Assembly: GCF_022811645.1 (NCBI RefSeq)
Contig: NZ_CP094534.1
Span: 2,170,001 to 2,234,000, forward strand
DNA length: 64,000 bases
Direction of reading: 5' to 3'
Source: Hymenobacter monticola
Lineage (GTDB): Bacteria > Bacteroidota > Bacteroidia > Cytophagales > Hymenobacteraceae
Under the pieces are notes generated by a model that saw only the letters and a program-made list of their open reading frames with translations, had not been told where the DNA came from and made no database searches. This document shows, one piece after another, positions 15,902 through 24,716 of the stretch. The position numbers and the translations under genes are program-made. Numbering within the stretch: position 1 is the stretch's first letter; each line of letters opens with the position of its first letter.

Positions 15902-18235
15902 CTACACTGATTTCGTGCCCAGAACCTTCTCCGGTGTGATGGGCAGGTCGCGTACGCGCTTGCCGGTGGCGTGGAACACGGCGTTGGCCACGGCGGCCGA
16001 TACGCCAACCATCGAAATCTCGCCGATGCCCTTCACGCCCATGGCGTTGATGTAGGGGTCGTGCTCGTCGATGAACTCCACGGTCATGTCCGGAATGTCG
16101 GCGTTCACGGGAATGTGGTAGTCGCCGAGGTCGGCGTTGGTGTAGCGGGCGTAGTGCGGGTCGCGGGCGGTGGCCTCCATTAGCGCCGCGCCGATGCCGA
16201 AGATGCTGCCGCCGATAATCTGGCTGCGGGCCGTTTTGGCGTTGAGGATGCGGCCGGCACCGTGCACGCTCACCCAGCGCGTGACGCGCACGGTGCCCAA
16301 ATCGGGGTCGACCTGCACCTCGCAGAAGTGCGCGCCGAAGGAGTGCATGGAATGCTTGGCTTCCGATTCGGTGTTGTTTTGGGGCCCGGCGGGGTTGCTG
16401 GGGCGACCGGTTTCGTAGCCCGCCCCGTACTTGCCTTGGCCGGTGCCTTCGATGTCGTCTAAGCCCGCGCGCTTCATCAGGGCCATGAAATTTTCGCCTT
16501 TAGCGGCGTCTTTTTTCAGTTGCAAGCGGCCATTTTCGGTGGTTACGTCTTCCGCTTTGGCCTGAAAAAGCGGGGATTTGGGGTCTTTGATGGCGACTTT
16601 GGTGAGGCGTTCCCACACGTCCTGCGCCGCCATGTACACCGACGACGACACCGTGCCTGCTGCCACCGAGCCGCCCGAGTTGGGCGCGGTGGGCAGCTTG
16701 GTGTCGCCTAGCTCGAAGCGGATTTTGTCGGGCGCTAGGCCCAGTGAGTCGGCGGCTACCTGCGTCATCACGGTGTAGGTGCCGGTGCCGAGGTCGGTGG
16801 CGCCGGCCTGCACCACGGCGTGGCCGTCGGCGTAGAGGCGCACGCGGGCGGTGCCCTGCGAGTTGTGCACCGGGTAGCTGGCCGTGGCCATGCCGTAGCC
16901 CACCAGCAAGCGGCCGTTGCGGGTGGCGCCGGCCTTGGGGTTGCGCTTGCTCCAGCCGAACAGTTCGGCGCCGCGGGCGTAGCACTGGCGCAGGCTTTTG
17001 CTGCTCCAGGGCTGGCCGGTGCTGGGGTCTTTCTCGGCGTAGTTGCGCAGGCGGATTTCGATGGGGTCGAGGCCCAACTGGTAGGCCAAATCATCCATCG
17101 AACACTCAATGGCAAATGAGCCCGGCGCCTCGCCGGGAGCCCGGGTGAAGGTCGACGTCATCACATTGGCCCGGCCCAGCTCATAGTGCGACTCGAAAGT
17201 GGGGCAGTCGTAGAGCAGGTTGATGATTTTGCTGTTGGCCTCGGCGTAGTTGTCCCAGGGCGAGGTGGTGGAGGTTTTCTCATGGATAAGTGCCAGCAGC
17301 TTGCCTTCCTTGCTCGCGCCCAGCGTGAGGGTCTGAGTCTGGTCTTCGCGGTGGCCCATGCTCGTGAACTGCTGCGGGCGGCTGAGCACCAGCTTCACCG
17401 GCCGGCCCACCGCCTTGGCGGCCTGCACCGTGAGCACCGTGTGCGGCCAGCACGAACCCTTGCAGCCAAACCCGCCGCCCAAATACTTGGTGATGACGCG
17501 CACTTGGTCCTGCGGCAACCCCAGGTAGGCAGCCAACGCTTTTTGGGTGCGCGTCACGCCCTGGGTCGATTCGTACACCGTGAGTCGGTCGGGGGCTTCC
17601 CAAATGGCCGTGGTGGCGCCCGGCTCCATGGGATTGTGGTGGTTGATGGCGTGCGTGTACACGGCCGTCATTTTGATGGGCGCGTTGGCTAGGGCGGCCC
17701 GGGCATCGCCGCGGCGGGTGTAGCCGTCCTGCTTGCCGTCCTGAATTTTCTCGGGGTTGAAGAGCTGGGCGCGCTTGTCGGTGTAGGCGGCAATGGGCGC
17801 TTCGGCCGCGTAGTTCACGCGAATGAGCGCGGCGGCCTGAGTGGCGCGCTCAAAGGTATCGGCCACCACCAGGGCCACGGGCTGGCCGGCGTAGTGAATG
17901 ACGTCCGACGTCAGCGGCAGGAAGCCCATGGGCGCGCCAATGGCTTTTTTGCCCTCGGGGTCGTTGGGCGTTTTGGCCAGCTTGGGCAGGTTGAGGTGCG
18001 TGAGAATCTGCAGCACGCCGGGCTCTTTCATCGCCAGGCTAGTATCGATGCTCTGCACGCGACCCTTGGCGATGGCGCTGGTTTTGAGTACGCCGTACAC
18101 CAGGCCCGGCAGCGGGTATTCGGCCGAGTATTTGGCCTTGCCCATCACCTTGTCGCGGCCATCCACGCGATTGAGCGGCTTGCCAACGACGCCGGGCGTG
18201 GGGGAAGTTTCGAAGAAAGCGGGTTCGTTTTCCAT
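15902..18235 (-). CDS. paoC: Aldehyde oxidoreductase molybdenum-binding subunit (PaoC/YagR-like)
   Basis: This is the large subunit of a xanthine-oxidase family enzyme that oxidises aldehydes at a molybdopterin site. The 777-residue protein begins MENEPAFFETSPTPGVVGKP and has the a/b hammerhead start (VDGRDKVMGKAKYSAEYPLP), the cofactor segment YLGGGFGCKGSCWPHTVLTV, and the C-terminal GIGEISMVGVSAAVANA with the presumed catalytic Glu739. E. coli PaoC is of similar length. The order on the strand is Fe-S, FAD, Mo subunit, mocA, as in an expression unit. The extended frame to 18337 runs through an inverted repeat, so I chose the ATG at 18235. Confidence 0.9.
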   Translation of the reverse strand: MENEPAFFETSPTPGVVGKPLNRVDGRDKVMGKAKYSAEYPLPGLVYGVLKTSAIAKGRVQSIDTSLAMKEPGVLQILTHLNLPKLAKTPNDPEGKKAIGAPMGFLPLTSDVIHYAGQPVALVVADTFERATQAAALIRVNYAAEAPIAAYTDKRAQLFNPEKIQDGKQDGYTRRGDARAALANAPIKMTAVYTHAINHHNPMEPGATTAIWEAPDRLTVYESTQGVTRTQKALAAYLGLPQDQVRVITKYLGGGFGCKGSCWPHTVLTVQAAKAVGRPVKLVLSRPQQFTSMGHREDQTQTLTLGASKEGKLLALIHEKTSTTSPWDNYAEANSKIINLLYDCPTFESHYELGRANVMTSTFTRAPGEAPGSFAIECSMDDLAYQLGLDPIEIRLRNYAEKDPSTGQPWSSKSLRQCYARGAELFGWSKRNPKAGATRNGRLLVGYGMATASYPVHNSQGTARVRLYADGHAVVQAGATDLGTGTYTVMTQVAADSLGLAPDKIRFELGDTKLPTAPNSGGSVAAGTVSSSVYMAAQDVWERLTKVAIKDPKSPLFQAKAEDVTTENGRLQLKKDAAKGENFMALMKRAGLDDIEGTGQGKYGAGYETGRPSNPAGPQNNTESEAKHSMHSFGAHFCEVQVDPDLGTVRVTRWVSVHGAGRILNAKTARSQIIGGSIFGIGAALMEATARDPHYARYTNADLGDYHIPVNADIPDMTVEFIDEHDPYINAMGVKGIGEISMVGVSAAVANAVFHATGKRVRDLPITPEKVLGTKSV

Positions 18236-18258
18236 GGAAAGGCGAAAATTCAAACGAT

Positions 18259-18364
18259 GTAGAGACGCGTATTCGCGTCTCGTCGCGTGCTGAGGTTGTT
18301 TAATTATTTGTCTGAACGTTCCGGTTGCATCGTTCAACGACGAGACGCGAATACGCGTCTCTAC
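18259..18364. repeat. Long inverted repeat (GTAGAGACGCGTATTCGCGT arms)
   Basis: Perfect 27-bp arms (18259-18285 and 18338-18364) differ only at the central A/T of the inner palindrome. Each arm itself contains the palindromic word GACGCGWATTCGCGTC. The right arm runs over the stop codon of the FAD-subunit gene (18361-18363). Confidence 0.88.
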
Positions 18365-19344
18365 GCCGCCGACAATTCCAGCAGCGCCCGCACCAGCGTG
18401 TTCTGTGCCAGCTCCACCTTGAAGCGGTTCTGCTCCCGCGGCTGCGCATCGCGCACGGCGGCAGCGGCGGCGGCCCGGAAGGTAGCTTCGGTGGCCGGCG
18501 CCCCGGTCAGGATTTTCTCAGCTGCCACTGAGCGCCAGGGTTTGGTGCCCACGCCGCCCAGCGCCACCCGCGCCGAGCGAATCTGCCCGCCCTGCACATC
18601 GAGCCCCACGGCAGCCGAGGCCAGCGCAAAGGCATAAGAGGCCCGGTCTCGCACCTTCAGGTACATCGACTTGCGGGCGTGCGTGGCGGCCGGCACCGTC
18701 ACCGACACAATGAGTTCGCCGGGCTCCAGCACGGTTTCGCGCTGGGGCGTGTTGCCGGGCGTCACGTGGAAATCGACCAGCGGCACGCGGCGTTGCTTGC
18801 CCTTGGCGTTTTCGAGCAGCAGCACGGCATCGAGGGCCGCCAGGGCCACGCCGAGGTCGCCGGGGTGGGTGGCAATGCAGGCCTTGCTGCCGCCCAGGAT
18901 GGCCAGGTTGCGGTTCTCGCCCTCCTGCGCCGGGCAGCCCGAGCCGGGGTTGCGCTTGTTGCACGGAAACGCCACGTCGCGGAAGTAGCCGCAGCGCGTG
19001 CGCTGCAGCAGGTTGCCGCCGATGCTGGCCATGTTGCGCAATTGCGGCGATGCGGCCAGCAGCAGCGACTGCGAAATCGCGGGGTAGTTCTGCACCACCA
19101 GCGGGTGCTCGCCCACGTCGCTCATGCGTTCCAGCGCGCCAATGCGCAGGCCGTCGGCCGTCTGCTCAACGCCTTTGAAAGGCACCATGTTGATGTCGAC
19201 CAGCTGGCTGTGGTTTTCCACGTTCAGCTTCATCAAGTCAAGCACCGTGGTGCCGCCGGCGATGAAGGCCGCGCCCTTGGTGCCCGTCACAGCGGCCGTG
19301 GCTTCTTTGGCCTGATTAGCTTGGAGGTAGGAGAAGTTGTTCAT
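18361..19344 (-). CDS. paoB: Aldehyde oxidoreductase FAD-binding subunit (PaoB/YagS-like)
   Basis: The 327-residue protein carries FAD between the Fe-S and molybdenum subunits. The FAD-binding loop FIAGGTTVLDLMKLNVE and the second site SPQLRNMASIGGNLLQRTRC are seen. The cysteine cluster RCGYFRD, then CNKRNPGSGCPA, marks the PaoB type, which holds an extra [4Fe-4S] cluster absent from classical xanthine oxidases. The stop codon is formed inside the right arm of an inverted repeat. The upstream gap to the Fe-S gene holds another inverted repeat. Confidence 0.9.
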   Translation of the reverse strand: MNNFSYLQANQAKEATAAVTGTKGAAFIAGGTTVLDLMKLNVENHSQLVDINMVPFKGVEQTADGLRIGALERMSDVGEHPLVVQNYPAISQSLLLAASPQLRNMASIGGNLLQRTRCGYFRDVAFPCNKRNPGSGCPAQEGENRNLAILGGSKACIATHPGDLGVALAALDAVLLLENAKGKQRRVPLVDFHVTPGNTPQRETVLEPGELIVSVTVPAATHARKSMYLKVRDRASYAFALASAAVGLDVQGGQIRSARVALGGVGTKPWRSVAAEKILTGAPATEATFRAAAAAAVRDAQPREQNRFKVELAQNTLVRALLELSAA

Positions 19345-19369
19345 AACTCGCTTCTGATTACAGAAAGAA

Positions 19370-19464
19370 CGTCATGTCGAGCGCAGCTGAGACATCTCGC
19401 TCGCATCGTCTGACGATTGATTTACTATAGCGCGCGAGATGTCTCGGCTGCGCTCGACATGACG
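19370..19464. repeat. Long inverted repeat, GTCATGTCGAGCGCAGC family
   Basis: Arms of 31 bp (19370-19400 and 19434-19464) built on CGTCATGTCGAGCGCAGCYG followed by AGACATCTCGC. It is the same family as 11422-11523 and 32351-32463, and lies between the Fe-S and FAD subunit genes. Confidence 0.88.
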
Positions 19465-19482
19465 GGCCAATGCACCACGTTG

Positions 19483-20121
19483 CTACCCCTTAAACCCACT
19501 CTTCTCTACCTCGCGGATGGCCGCCACGATATTGGGGTAGGCCCCGCAGCGGCAGAGGTTGCCGCTCATCCACTCGCGCACGTCGCCGTCGGTTTTGGCA
19601 TGGCCCTCTTTAATGCAAGCCACGCCGGACATGAGCTGGCCCGGCGTGCAGTAGCCGCACTGGAAACCGTCGTGGTCGAGGAAAGCCTGTTGCAGCGGGT
19701 GCAAATCTTCGCCCTTGGCCAGGCCCTCCACGGTGGTGATTTCCTTGCCCTGATTCATCACGGCCAGGGTGAGGCAGGAGTTGACGCGTTTGCCATCGAC
19801 CAGCACGGTGCAGGCGCCGCACTGCCCGTGGTCGCAGCCTTTTTTCGAGCCGGTGAGGTCGAGCTTTTCGCGCAGCGCGTCGAGCAGGCTCACCCGCGGC
19901 TCGGCTTTAAAGCTGCGCACGGTGCCGTTCACTTTCAAGCGCATCTCGCTCACGCCCTCCACCTTTTTGGCCATGGCCGTCAGGCGCTCGGCCTGGCCCA
20001 CCAGCGGCGGGGCCAGGGCCAGCCCCAGCAGCCCCGAGGCCTGCTTCATGAAAGTGCGGCGGCCGTCATCAGACGGCAGCTCGTCGGAACCGGAGGGGGC
20101 GGGGGTAAAATCGTCGGTCAT
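19483..20121 (-). CDS. paoA: Aldehyde oxidoreductase 2Fe-2S subunit with Tat signal (PaoA/YagT-like)
   Basis: The 212-residue protein carries two [2Fe-2S] clusters: the plant-type site GCDHGQCGACTVLVDG and the C-terminal helical site CGYCTPGQ with NLCRCGAYPNI. The N-terminus has the twin-arginine pattern GRRTFMKQASG followed by a hydrophobic stretch, so the assembled enzyme would be exported folded to the periplasm, as for E. coli PaoABC. It is the first gene of the four-gene operon. The likely role is detoxification of aldehydes. The true substrate is unknown. Confidence 0.92.
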   Translation of the reverse strand: MTDDFTPAPSGSDELPSDDGRRTFMKQASGLLGLALAPPLVGQAERLTAMAKKVEGVSEMRLKVNGTVRSFKAEPRVSLLDALREKLDLTGSKKGCDHGQCGACTVLVDGKRVNSCLTLAVMNQGKEITTVEGLAKGEDLHPLQQAFLDHDGFQCGYCTPGQLMSGVACIKEGHAKTDGDVREWMSGNLCRCGAYPNIVAAIREVEKSGFKG

Positions 20122-20395
20122 AGCGCGCGAGTATTTGGGCGGGCTACTAATACTTGATTTACATCGGAATTGTTGGCGAATGGCCCCGCCTTATTGACCG
20201 GATAAAGAGCAGCTTAAATAGTGCATTATGGTGGAGCTGCGATATTCAGCGGGGTGTCCGGAGTTGCTTTAAACAAGAACGAGGTAGGAGTTGGGCTTGC
20301 CCCGTCCGGCCGTACGCGCCGAATCCACGCCGTCGCAACGGTTGCGTTCGATGACAGGCAGACCGTGCCACGCTCTTACATCCATCGCTCAATTT

Positions 20396-21448
20396 CTACT
20401 CCAAGCGCACATAAGGCCGCATCTTTTCGATATCGGCCGGCTTTAAAATCGGAATCTGCTTCAAATCCTCCACCGATTTGAAAGGGCCGTGCTGCTGCCG
20501 GTAAGCCACAATAAGCCGCGCCCGCGGCTTGCCGATGTAGGGCTGCAAGTACAGCTCATCGAACGTGGCGGTGTTCAGGTTCACGGCCTTAGGCGCGAAG
20601 CCAGGCGCTACAAAGGTGTATTTCTTGAGGCTGTCGCGCAGGTCGGGCGCGTCGCGCAGCACGAAAACCTCGTCCAGTTGGTCTTCGCGCACGTAGCCGC
20701 CCAGCTGGTTGCGGTACTTCACCACCCACTTGGCTCGGCCCGCGCCGATGCCGCGAATCTGCATCAGCTGCGTGGTGTCGGCCAGGTTCAGGTCGAAGGG
20801 CTGCAGGTTGCGGGGTTTGCGGGGAAACTTGGTAGGGGCCGCTTCGCCAGCGGCGAAGGGCGGGAACTTGCCATCGGGGCCGGGGCGGTTGGTGGCGTAG
20901 TCGCGCTTGGGCGCCTCGTCGGGCAACTGCATGAACGGGGCCAGCCGCTGGTATACCGAGTCTTCCAGCCCGTACATCTTTTTCACCTGCGCTTTGGCCT
21001 TGAAGCCGCCCGCTGCCTCGCGGTATTTCACGATGCGCGCGGCCACAAAGTGCGGCACGCCGCGCGCCTCCCAGCCCTCGGCGGTGAGGGCGTTGGGGTC
21101 GAAGGGGCCAAGGCGCACCTGTGATACGGCCGGGTAGCGCGGCTCACGGCGCTCAAATTTCTTGTATTCGCGTTTTGGATAACGTGATGCAAAGCCGCGC
21201 TCCACCGTCCGATGCTCTTTCAGCTGGGCAGCCAATGCATCGAGGCCCTTTTGGTCGGCCGCCGGTAGGTAAGTCGGCAGCTCTGGCCGCAGCAGCAAGG
21301 GCGCCACAATGGTGAGCAGCATGAGCAGCAGCAGCCCCGCCAGGCCCCGGGCCTCGCTGCGCGAGTAGCCAAAGGAGCGCCGCACCCAGCGCATGGGAGC
21401 GGAGTTTTCCCAGGACCGTGGCGGGCGGGGCAGGGGAGGAGGGGCCAT
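20396..21448 (-). CDS. Helix-hairpin-helix (ComEA-like) membrane protein
   Basis: The 350-residue protein has one N-terminal membrane segment (GLAGLLLLMLLTIVAPLLLR, near residue 40). A polar linker and three HhH modules follow: FDPNALTAEGWEARGVPHFV, LNLADTTQLMQIRGIGAGRA, and the C-terminal VNLNTATFDELYLQPYIGKP. Proteins of this layout are widespread in Bacteroidetes and are annotated as ComEA-like. DNA binding during uptake is possible, but no competence genes are nearby. An alternative start lies 18 codons downstream (MRWVRRSFGY). Confidence 0.8.
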   Translation of the reverse strand: MAPPPLPRPPRSWENSAPMRWVRRSFGYSRSEARGLAGLLLLMLLTIVAPLLLRPELPTYLPAADQKGLDALAAQLKEHRTVERGFASRYPKREYKKFERREPRYPAVSQVRLGPFDPNALTAEGWEARGVPHFVAARIVKYREAAGGFKAKAQVKKMYGLEDSVYQRLAPFMQLPDEAPKRDYATNRPGPDGKFPPFAAGEAAPTKFPRKPRNLQPFDLNLADTTQLMQIRGIGAGRAKWVVKYRNQLGGYVREDQLDEVFVLRDAPDLRDSLKKYTFVAPGFAPKAVNLNTATFDELYLQPYIGKPRARLIVAYRQQHGPFKSVEDLKQIPILKPADIEKMRPYVRLE

Positions 21449-21583
21449 AAGCAGGAGCGGCCGGCCAGCGGCCCAAGTGGGTAGAAGGGAGTACAGAAGG
21501 CCAGCCCATTAGGCCAGCTACTGTGCAATGATAGGAATAAATCTATCACTTCTGCTACCCAGGCGAGGCACCCAGCCCCGCAC

Positions 21584-23065
21584 CTAGCTGCGCGTGCGGT
21601 TGGTGCTGGGCGTGCGGTTCACCTTGCGGGTGGGGCCGGGCCGTTTCACCGTCACGGGCAGGGGGCCGCCGGGCAGCTTGGTTTCCTGGGCTATCCAGCT
21701 GTGCACCAGCTTGAGCGCCTCGGGGGAGAATACGGCTTGCGGAGCCGCATTCACCAGCGGCCACTGGGCCGGCGGGGCCTGAAACAGGTGGTTTACGCCG
21801 GTGAGCTTGTAATTCGTGGCGGTGCGGTTGGCACGGCGCAGGGCCTTGTAGAGCGGCGTCATGTTGCGCCGGGCCGATACCTGCAGGTCGGCTGTGCCGT
21901 TGAGCAGCAGCACCGAGCACTGCACCTTGTCGAGCTTGGCCTGCGGGTCGAAGTCGAAGAAATAGCGGGCCCAGGGCGAGGTGAGCTGCACGGCCCGGGC
22001 GCGGGCCATACTGCCGTCGAGGCCCATGTTGGCGCCGGCCAGCAGGGCGGCTACTTTGGTGCGGGCCGCGGCATTGTCCGGCGTTTGGCGGATGATGCCC
22101 ACCGTGCGCTGGTACACGTCCTGCGCGGCCTTCACCTGGGCCGGGTCGGCCCCAATGAGGCGCATGATTTCGCCCTGCTGGCGCAGCAGCACGTCGTAGC
22201 CCGTTTGCCCGTAGCCGGCCAACGACACCACAAACGCCGGCGCCCGGCCGGCCCCGGCGGCCGCCAGCAACGCCACGTTGGCTCCTTCGCCGTGGCCCAG
22301 CAAACCCACGCGGTGCGCCGACACCAGCGGGCTGTTGCGCAGGTACGCCAGGGCCGCCTGGGCGTCGGTCACCAGGTCGGCGGTGGTGGCGTTGGCGTAG
22401 GTGCCCCCCGATTTGCCCACGCCCCGGTCGTCGAAGCGCAGCACGGCCACGCCGTGGCGGGTGAGGTAGTCGGCCAGCTGGCCAAACATGCGGTAGCCCG
22501 GCACTTCCACCTCGCGGCTCTGCGGGCCCGAGTCGGACAGCAGCACCACGCCCGCAAACGGCCCTTCGCCGGCGGGCACCGTGAGCGTGCCGGCCAGGCG
22601 CTGCTTGGTGCTGGGATTGGTGAAGGTGACGTCGCTTTGGCGGTAGGGCGGCGTGGCCTTGAATTTGGTGGCCGCCTGCGTCGAGGCCATCGCGCGCTTC
22701 AGCACCATGGGGGCTGTCACGCCGGGCTGCTTCCAAGTGCCGGTAAGCGTGGCGCCGTCTTCCTGAATCTTGCCCACGAAGCTGCTGCCCGCCTGCTCGA
22801 TGCGCAGGGTCAGGTCATCGTCCTTCACTTCCACATCGACCGGCATGCGGCTGATGCGTTGCTGGGGCGCATCGAGGGCGGCGTAGTAGGTGCCGTTGGT
22901 GAGCGGCACGATGGTGATGACAATGGTGATTTCGCCGCCAAGCAGCTTCAAAGGGCCACGCCACTGGCCATTAAGCGGTGCGGGAGCCAGCGGCGCGGCA
23001 AGCACCACTGAGAATTGGATAATTGAAGCCAGAAAAAATAATGCAGCCTGTATAAATCTTGTCAT
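21584..23065 (-). CDS. Secreted alpha/beta-hydrolase homologue lacking the nucleophile Ser
   Basis: The 493-residue protein has a signal peptide, an N-terminal beta domain (about residues 25-140) and an alpha/beta-hydrolase domain with FDDRGVGKSGG. The nucleophile elbow reads GHGEG (Gly259) instead of GxSxG. The codon is GGC, one base from AGC. The downstream acid and His regions (NGTADLQV and GVNHLFQ) are kept. A basic Pro/Thr/Arg tail ends the protein. The adjacent paralogue at 23243-24616 has an intact GHSQG. This copy is therefore probably not a normal Ser hydrolase and could be a pseudoenzyme. I chose the ATG at 23065. Confidence 0.8.
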   Translation of the reverse strand: MTRFIQAALFFLASIIQFSVVLAAPLAPAPLNGQWRGPLKLLGGEITIVITIVPLTNGTYYAALDAPQQRISRMPVDVEVKDDDLTLRIEQAGSSFVGKIQEDGATLTGTWKQPGVTAPMVLKRAMASTQAATKFKATPPYRQSDVTFTNPSTKQRLAGTLTVPAGEGPFAGVVLLSDSGPQSREVEVPGYRMFGQLADYLTRHGVAVLRFDDRGVGKSGGTYANATTADLVTDAQAALAYLRNSPLVSAHRVGLLGHGEGANVALLAAAGAGRAPAFVVSLAGYGQTGYDVLLRQQGEIMRLIGADPAQVKAAQDVYQRTVGIIRQTPDNAAARTKVAALLAGANMGLDGSMARARAVQLTSPWARYFFDFDPQAKLDKVQCSVLLLNGTADLQVSARRNMTPLYKALRRANRTATNYKLTGVNHLFQAPPAQWPLVNAAPQAVFSPEALKLVHSWIAQETKLPGGPLPVTVKRPGPTRKVNRTPSTNRTRS

Positions 23066-23183
23066 GAAATCAGACAATAAATCGGTCTTAGAATAGCTTG
23101 TTGAGGCAAAGTTATACTGAAAAGTACAACAAATGTTTTTAAAATTTTCAGTCGGTTGGCTTTGAAATACCCAATTGTTGAAT

Positions 23184-23214
23184 AAAAAAGGCCGCTCTGA
23201 CTAGAGCGGCCTTA
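23184..23214 (-). terminator. Terminator after the second alpha/beta-hydrolase gene
   Basis: Read on the minus strand, AAGGCCGCTCT / AGAGCGGCCTT is followed by six T residues. It ends the transcript of the gene at 23243-24616. Confidence 0.88.
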
Positions 23215-23242
23215 AATGGTGAATATGAAGCTTTACTTCTGG

Positions 23243-24616
23243 CTATTTCCGGGAATGTTGCGCTATCCAGTCGCCGATAAGCTGGAGCGCTGCCGGCGAA
23301 AAAGTCTCTTCGATAGTGCCATATTCTTCTACTGCGCCGGTGGCGGCCGTCTGGAAAAGGTGGTTTAGGCCGGGCAGTTCTTTGATGGTTACGTCGCGGT
23401 TGTTGCCGGCTTTCAGGCCCGCGGCCGTGGCGGCAAGGTTGAGCGCGGCGGGCACCTGCACATCCTTACTGCCGCCGAGGGCCAGCACCGGGCAGTGCAC
23501 CTTGGGCAGTGTTTGGGCGGGGCGGTCGGCCAGCAGGTGGCGGTAGTCGGGCGAGGTGAGCAGGGGCAACTGCGGCTCCACCTGTGCGGCCAACTGCGGG
23601 CTGATAGCGGTGTAATAAGCTCGCAGCTTGGTTTTGGCCTGCGCGTCGTCGGGCGTTTGCTGAATGATTTCCGTCATGGCGCGTTGCATCTTCTCGGTGG
23701 CGGCCAGTTGGGCGGCGTCGGAGGTTTGCAGGCGGGCCAGGGCCAGCGACTGTTGCACAATCAGTTCGTTGCCGGGCAGGGCCGGGGCGGCTAGCAGCAC
23801 CAGAAAATCGGGCCCGCTCGCCTGGCCGGCCGCACCAATGGCCGCCGTGCCGCCCTGGCTGTGCCCCAGCAGCCCCGCGTGGTTTTTCTGCACGGCGGGC
23901 TGGGCGCGCAGCCAGGCCAGCGCCGCTTGGGCGTCGGTGGTGTAGTCGGCGCTGGTGGCGCCTTGCAACGTGCCGCCGCTCTGGCCCACGCCCCGGTCGT
24001 CGAAGCGCAGCACGGCCACGCCGTGGCGGCTGAGGTAGTCGGCCAGCACCGCAAAGGGCTGGTGGCCAAAGGCCGATTCGTTGCGGTCTTCGGGCCCCGA
24101 GCCGGTGAGCAGCGCCACGGCCGGAAACGGGCCTTTGCCGGCGGGCACGGTGTAGGTGCCGGCCAGCGTGACACCGGCCTTCTCGTTGCGGAAGGTGACG
24201 TCGGTAGCCCGGTAGGGAAAAGGCGCCTTAGGTGTTTGCGGGCGCTTAGCCACGCCAGTGCCCCGACTGAGCGTGAGCGGAAACGTGCGCGGCCCCTGCT
24301 GCCATTCGCCTATCAGCTGCTGGCTGTCGGCGGAGCGGCGGCCCACAAAGCGCGCCGCCGGCTGGCCCAAGCGCAGGTACACGCTGTCGCCGGGGGCCGT
24401 AAACTGCAGGGGCAGGCCCTTCGCCTGCTGGGCCGGAATATCGAGGCTGGCCATGCGCGGCCCGGCAGCCGGGTCGGTGAGGTGAATGGTGAAACCTATG
24501 GGGCCAATGGTGCCGGTCCAGTCGCCGGTGAGGCTGGGGCGGGCCGTTTGGGCCTGGGCGCTGGTGAAGCCCAGCAGCGCGGCGGCGGTAAGGAAAAGGC
24601 GGGTAAAAGTGGGCAT
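23243..24616 (-). CDS. Secreted alpha/beta-hydrolase (DUF3887-like N-domain type esterase)
   Basis: The 457-residue protein begins MPTFTRLFLTAAALLGFTSA with cleavage after AQA. An N-terminal beta domain (LTGDWTGTIGPIGFTIHL) precedes the hydrolase domain with GSGPEDRNE, RFDDRGVGQSGG, nucleophile Ser253 in GHSQGG, Asp in GGSKDVQVP and His in GLNHLFQ. The catalytic triad therefore looks complete. It resembles secreted prolyl-oligopeptidase-like esterases of Bacteroidetes, substrate unknown. The frame is open upstream, but the signal peptide sets the start at 24616. Confidence 0.85.
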   Translation of the reverse strand: MPTFTRLFLTAAALLGFTSAQAQTARPSLTGDWTGTIGPIGFTIHLTDPAAGPRMASLDIPAQQAKGLPLQFTAPGDSVYLRLGQPAARFVGRRSADSQQLIGEWQQGPRTFPLTLSRGTGVAKRPQTPKAPFPYRATDVTFRNEKAGVTLAGTYTVPAGKGPFPAVALLTGSGPEDRNESAFGHQPFAVLADYLSRHGVAVLRFDDRGVGQSGGTLQGATSADYTTDAQAALAWLRAQPAVQKNHAGLLGHSQGGTAAIGAAGQASGPDFLVLLAAPALPGNELIVQQSLALARLQTSDAAQLAATEKMQRAMTEIIQQTPDDAQAKTKLRAYYTAISPQLAAQVEPQLPLLTSPDYRHLLADRPAQTLPKVHCPVLALGGSKDVQVPAALNLAATAAGLKAGNNRDVTIKELPGLNHLFQTAATGAVEEYGTIEETFSPAALQLIGDWIAQHSRK

Positions 24617-24716
24617 GGGAAAGAGCTGGTTGGATGACGATGCAATGGTAAGGAGATAATTAGACAAATTTCTAATTATTGAGAGACTGATTTGCCATCC
24701 TGCTGTGTTATTCAGA

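Noticed and set aside
15787..16008. N-terminal extension of mocA
   Set aside because: It would run through the inverted repeat at 15807-15890 and into paoC. The conserved nucleotide-binding start follows the ATG at 15786 directly.
20334..20346. CGCAACGGTTGCG near-palindrome upstream of paoA
   Set aside because: It resembles the LacI-type sites, but it is over 200 bases from the gene, has no -7 box close by and no link with pectin use. A chance match is likely.
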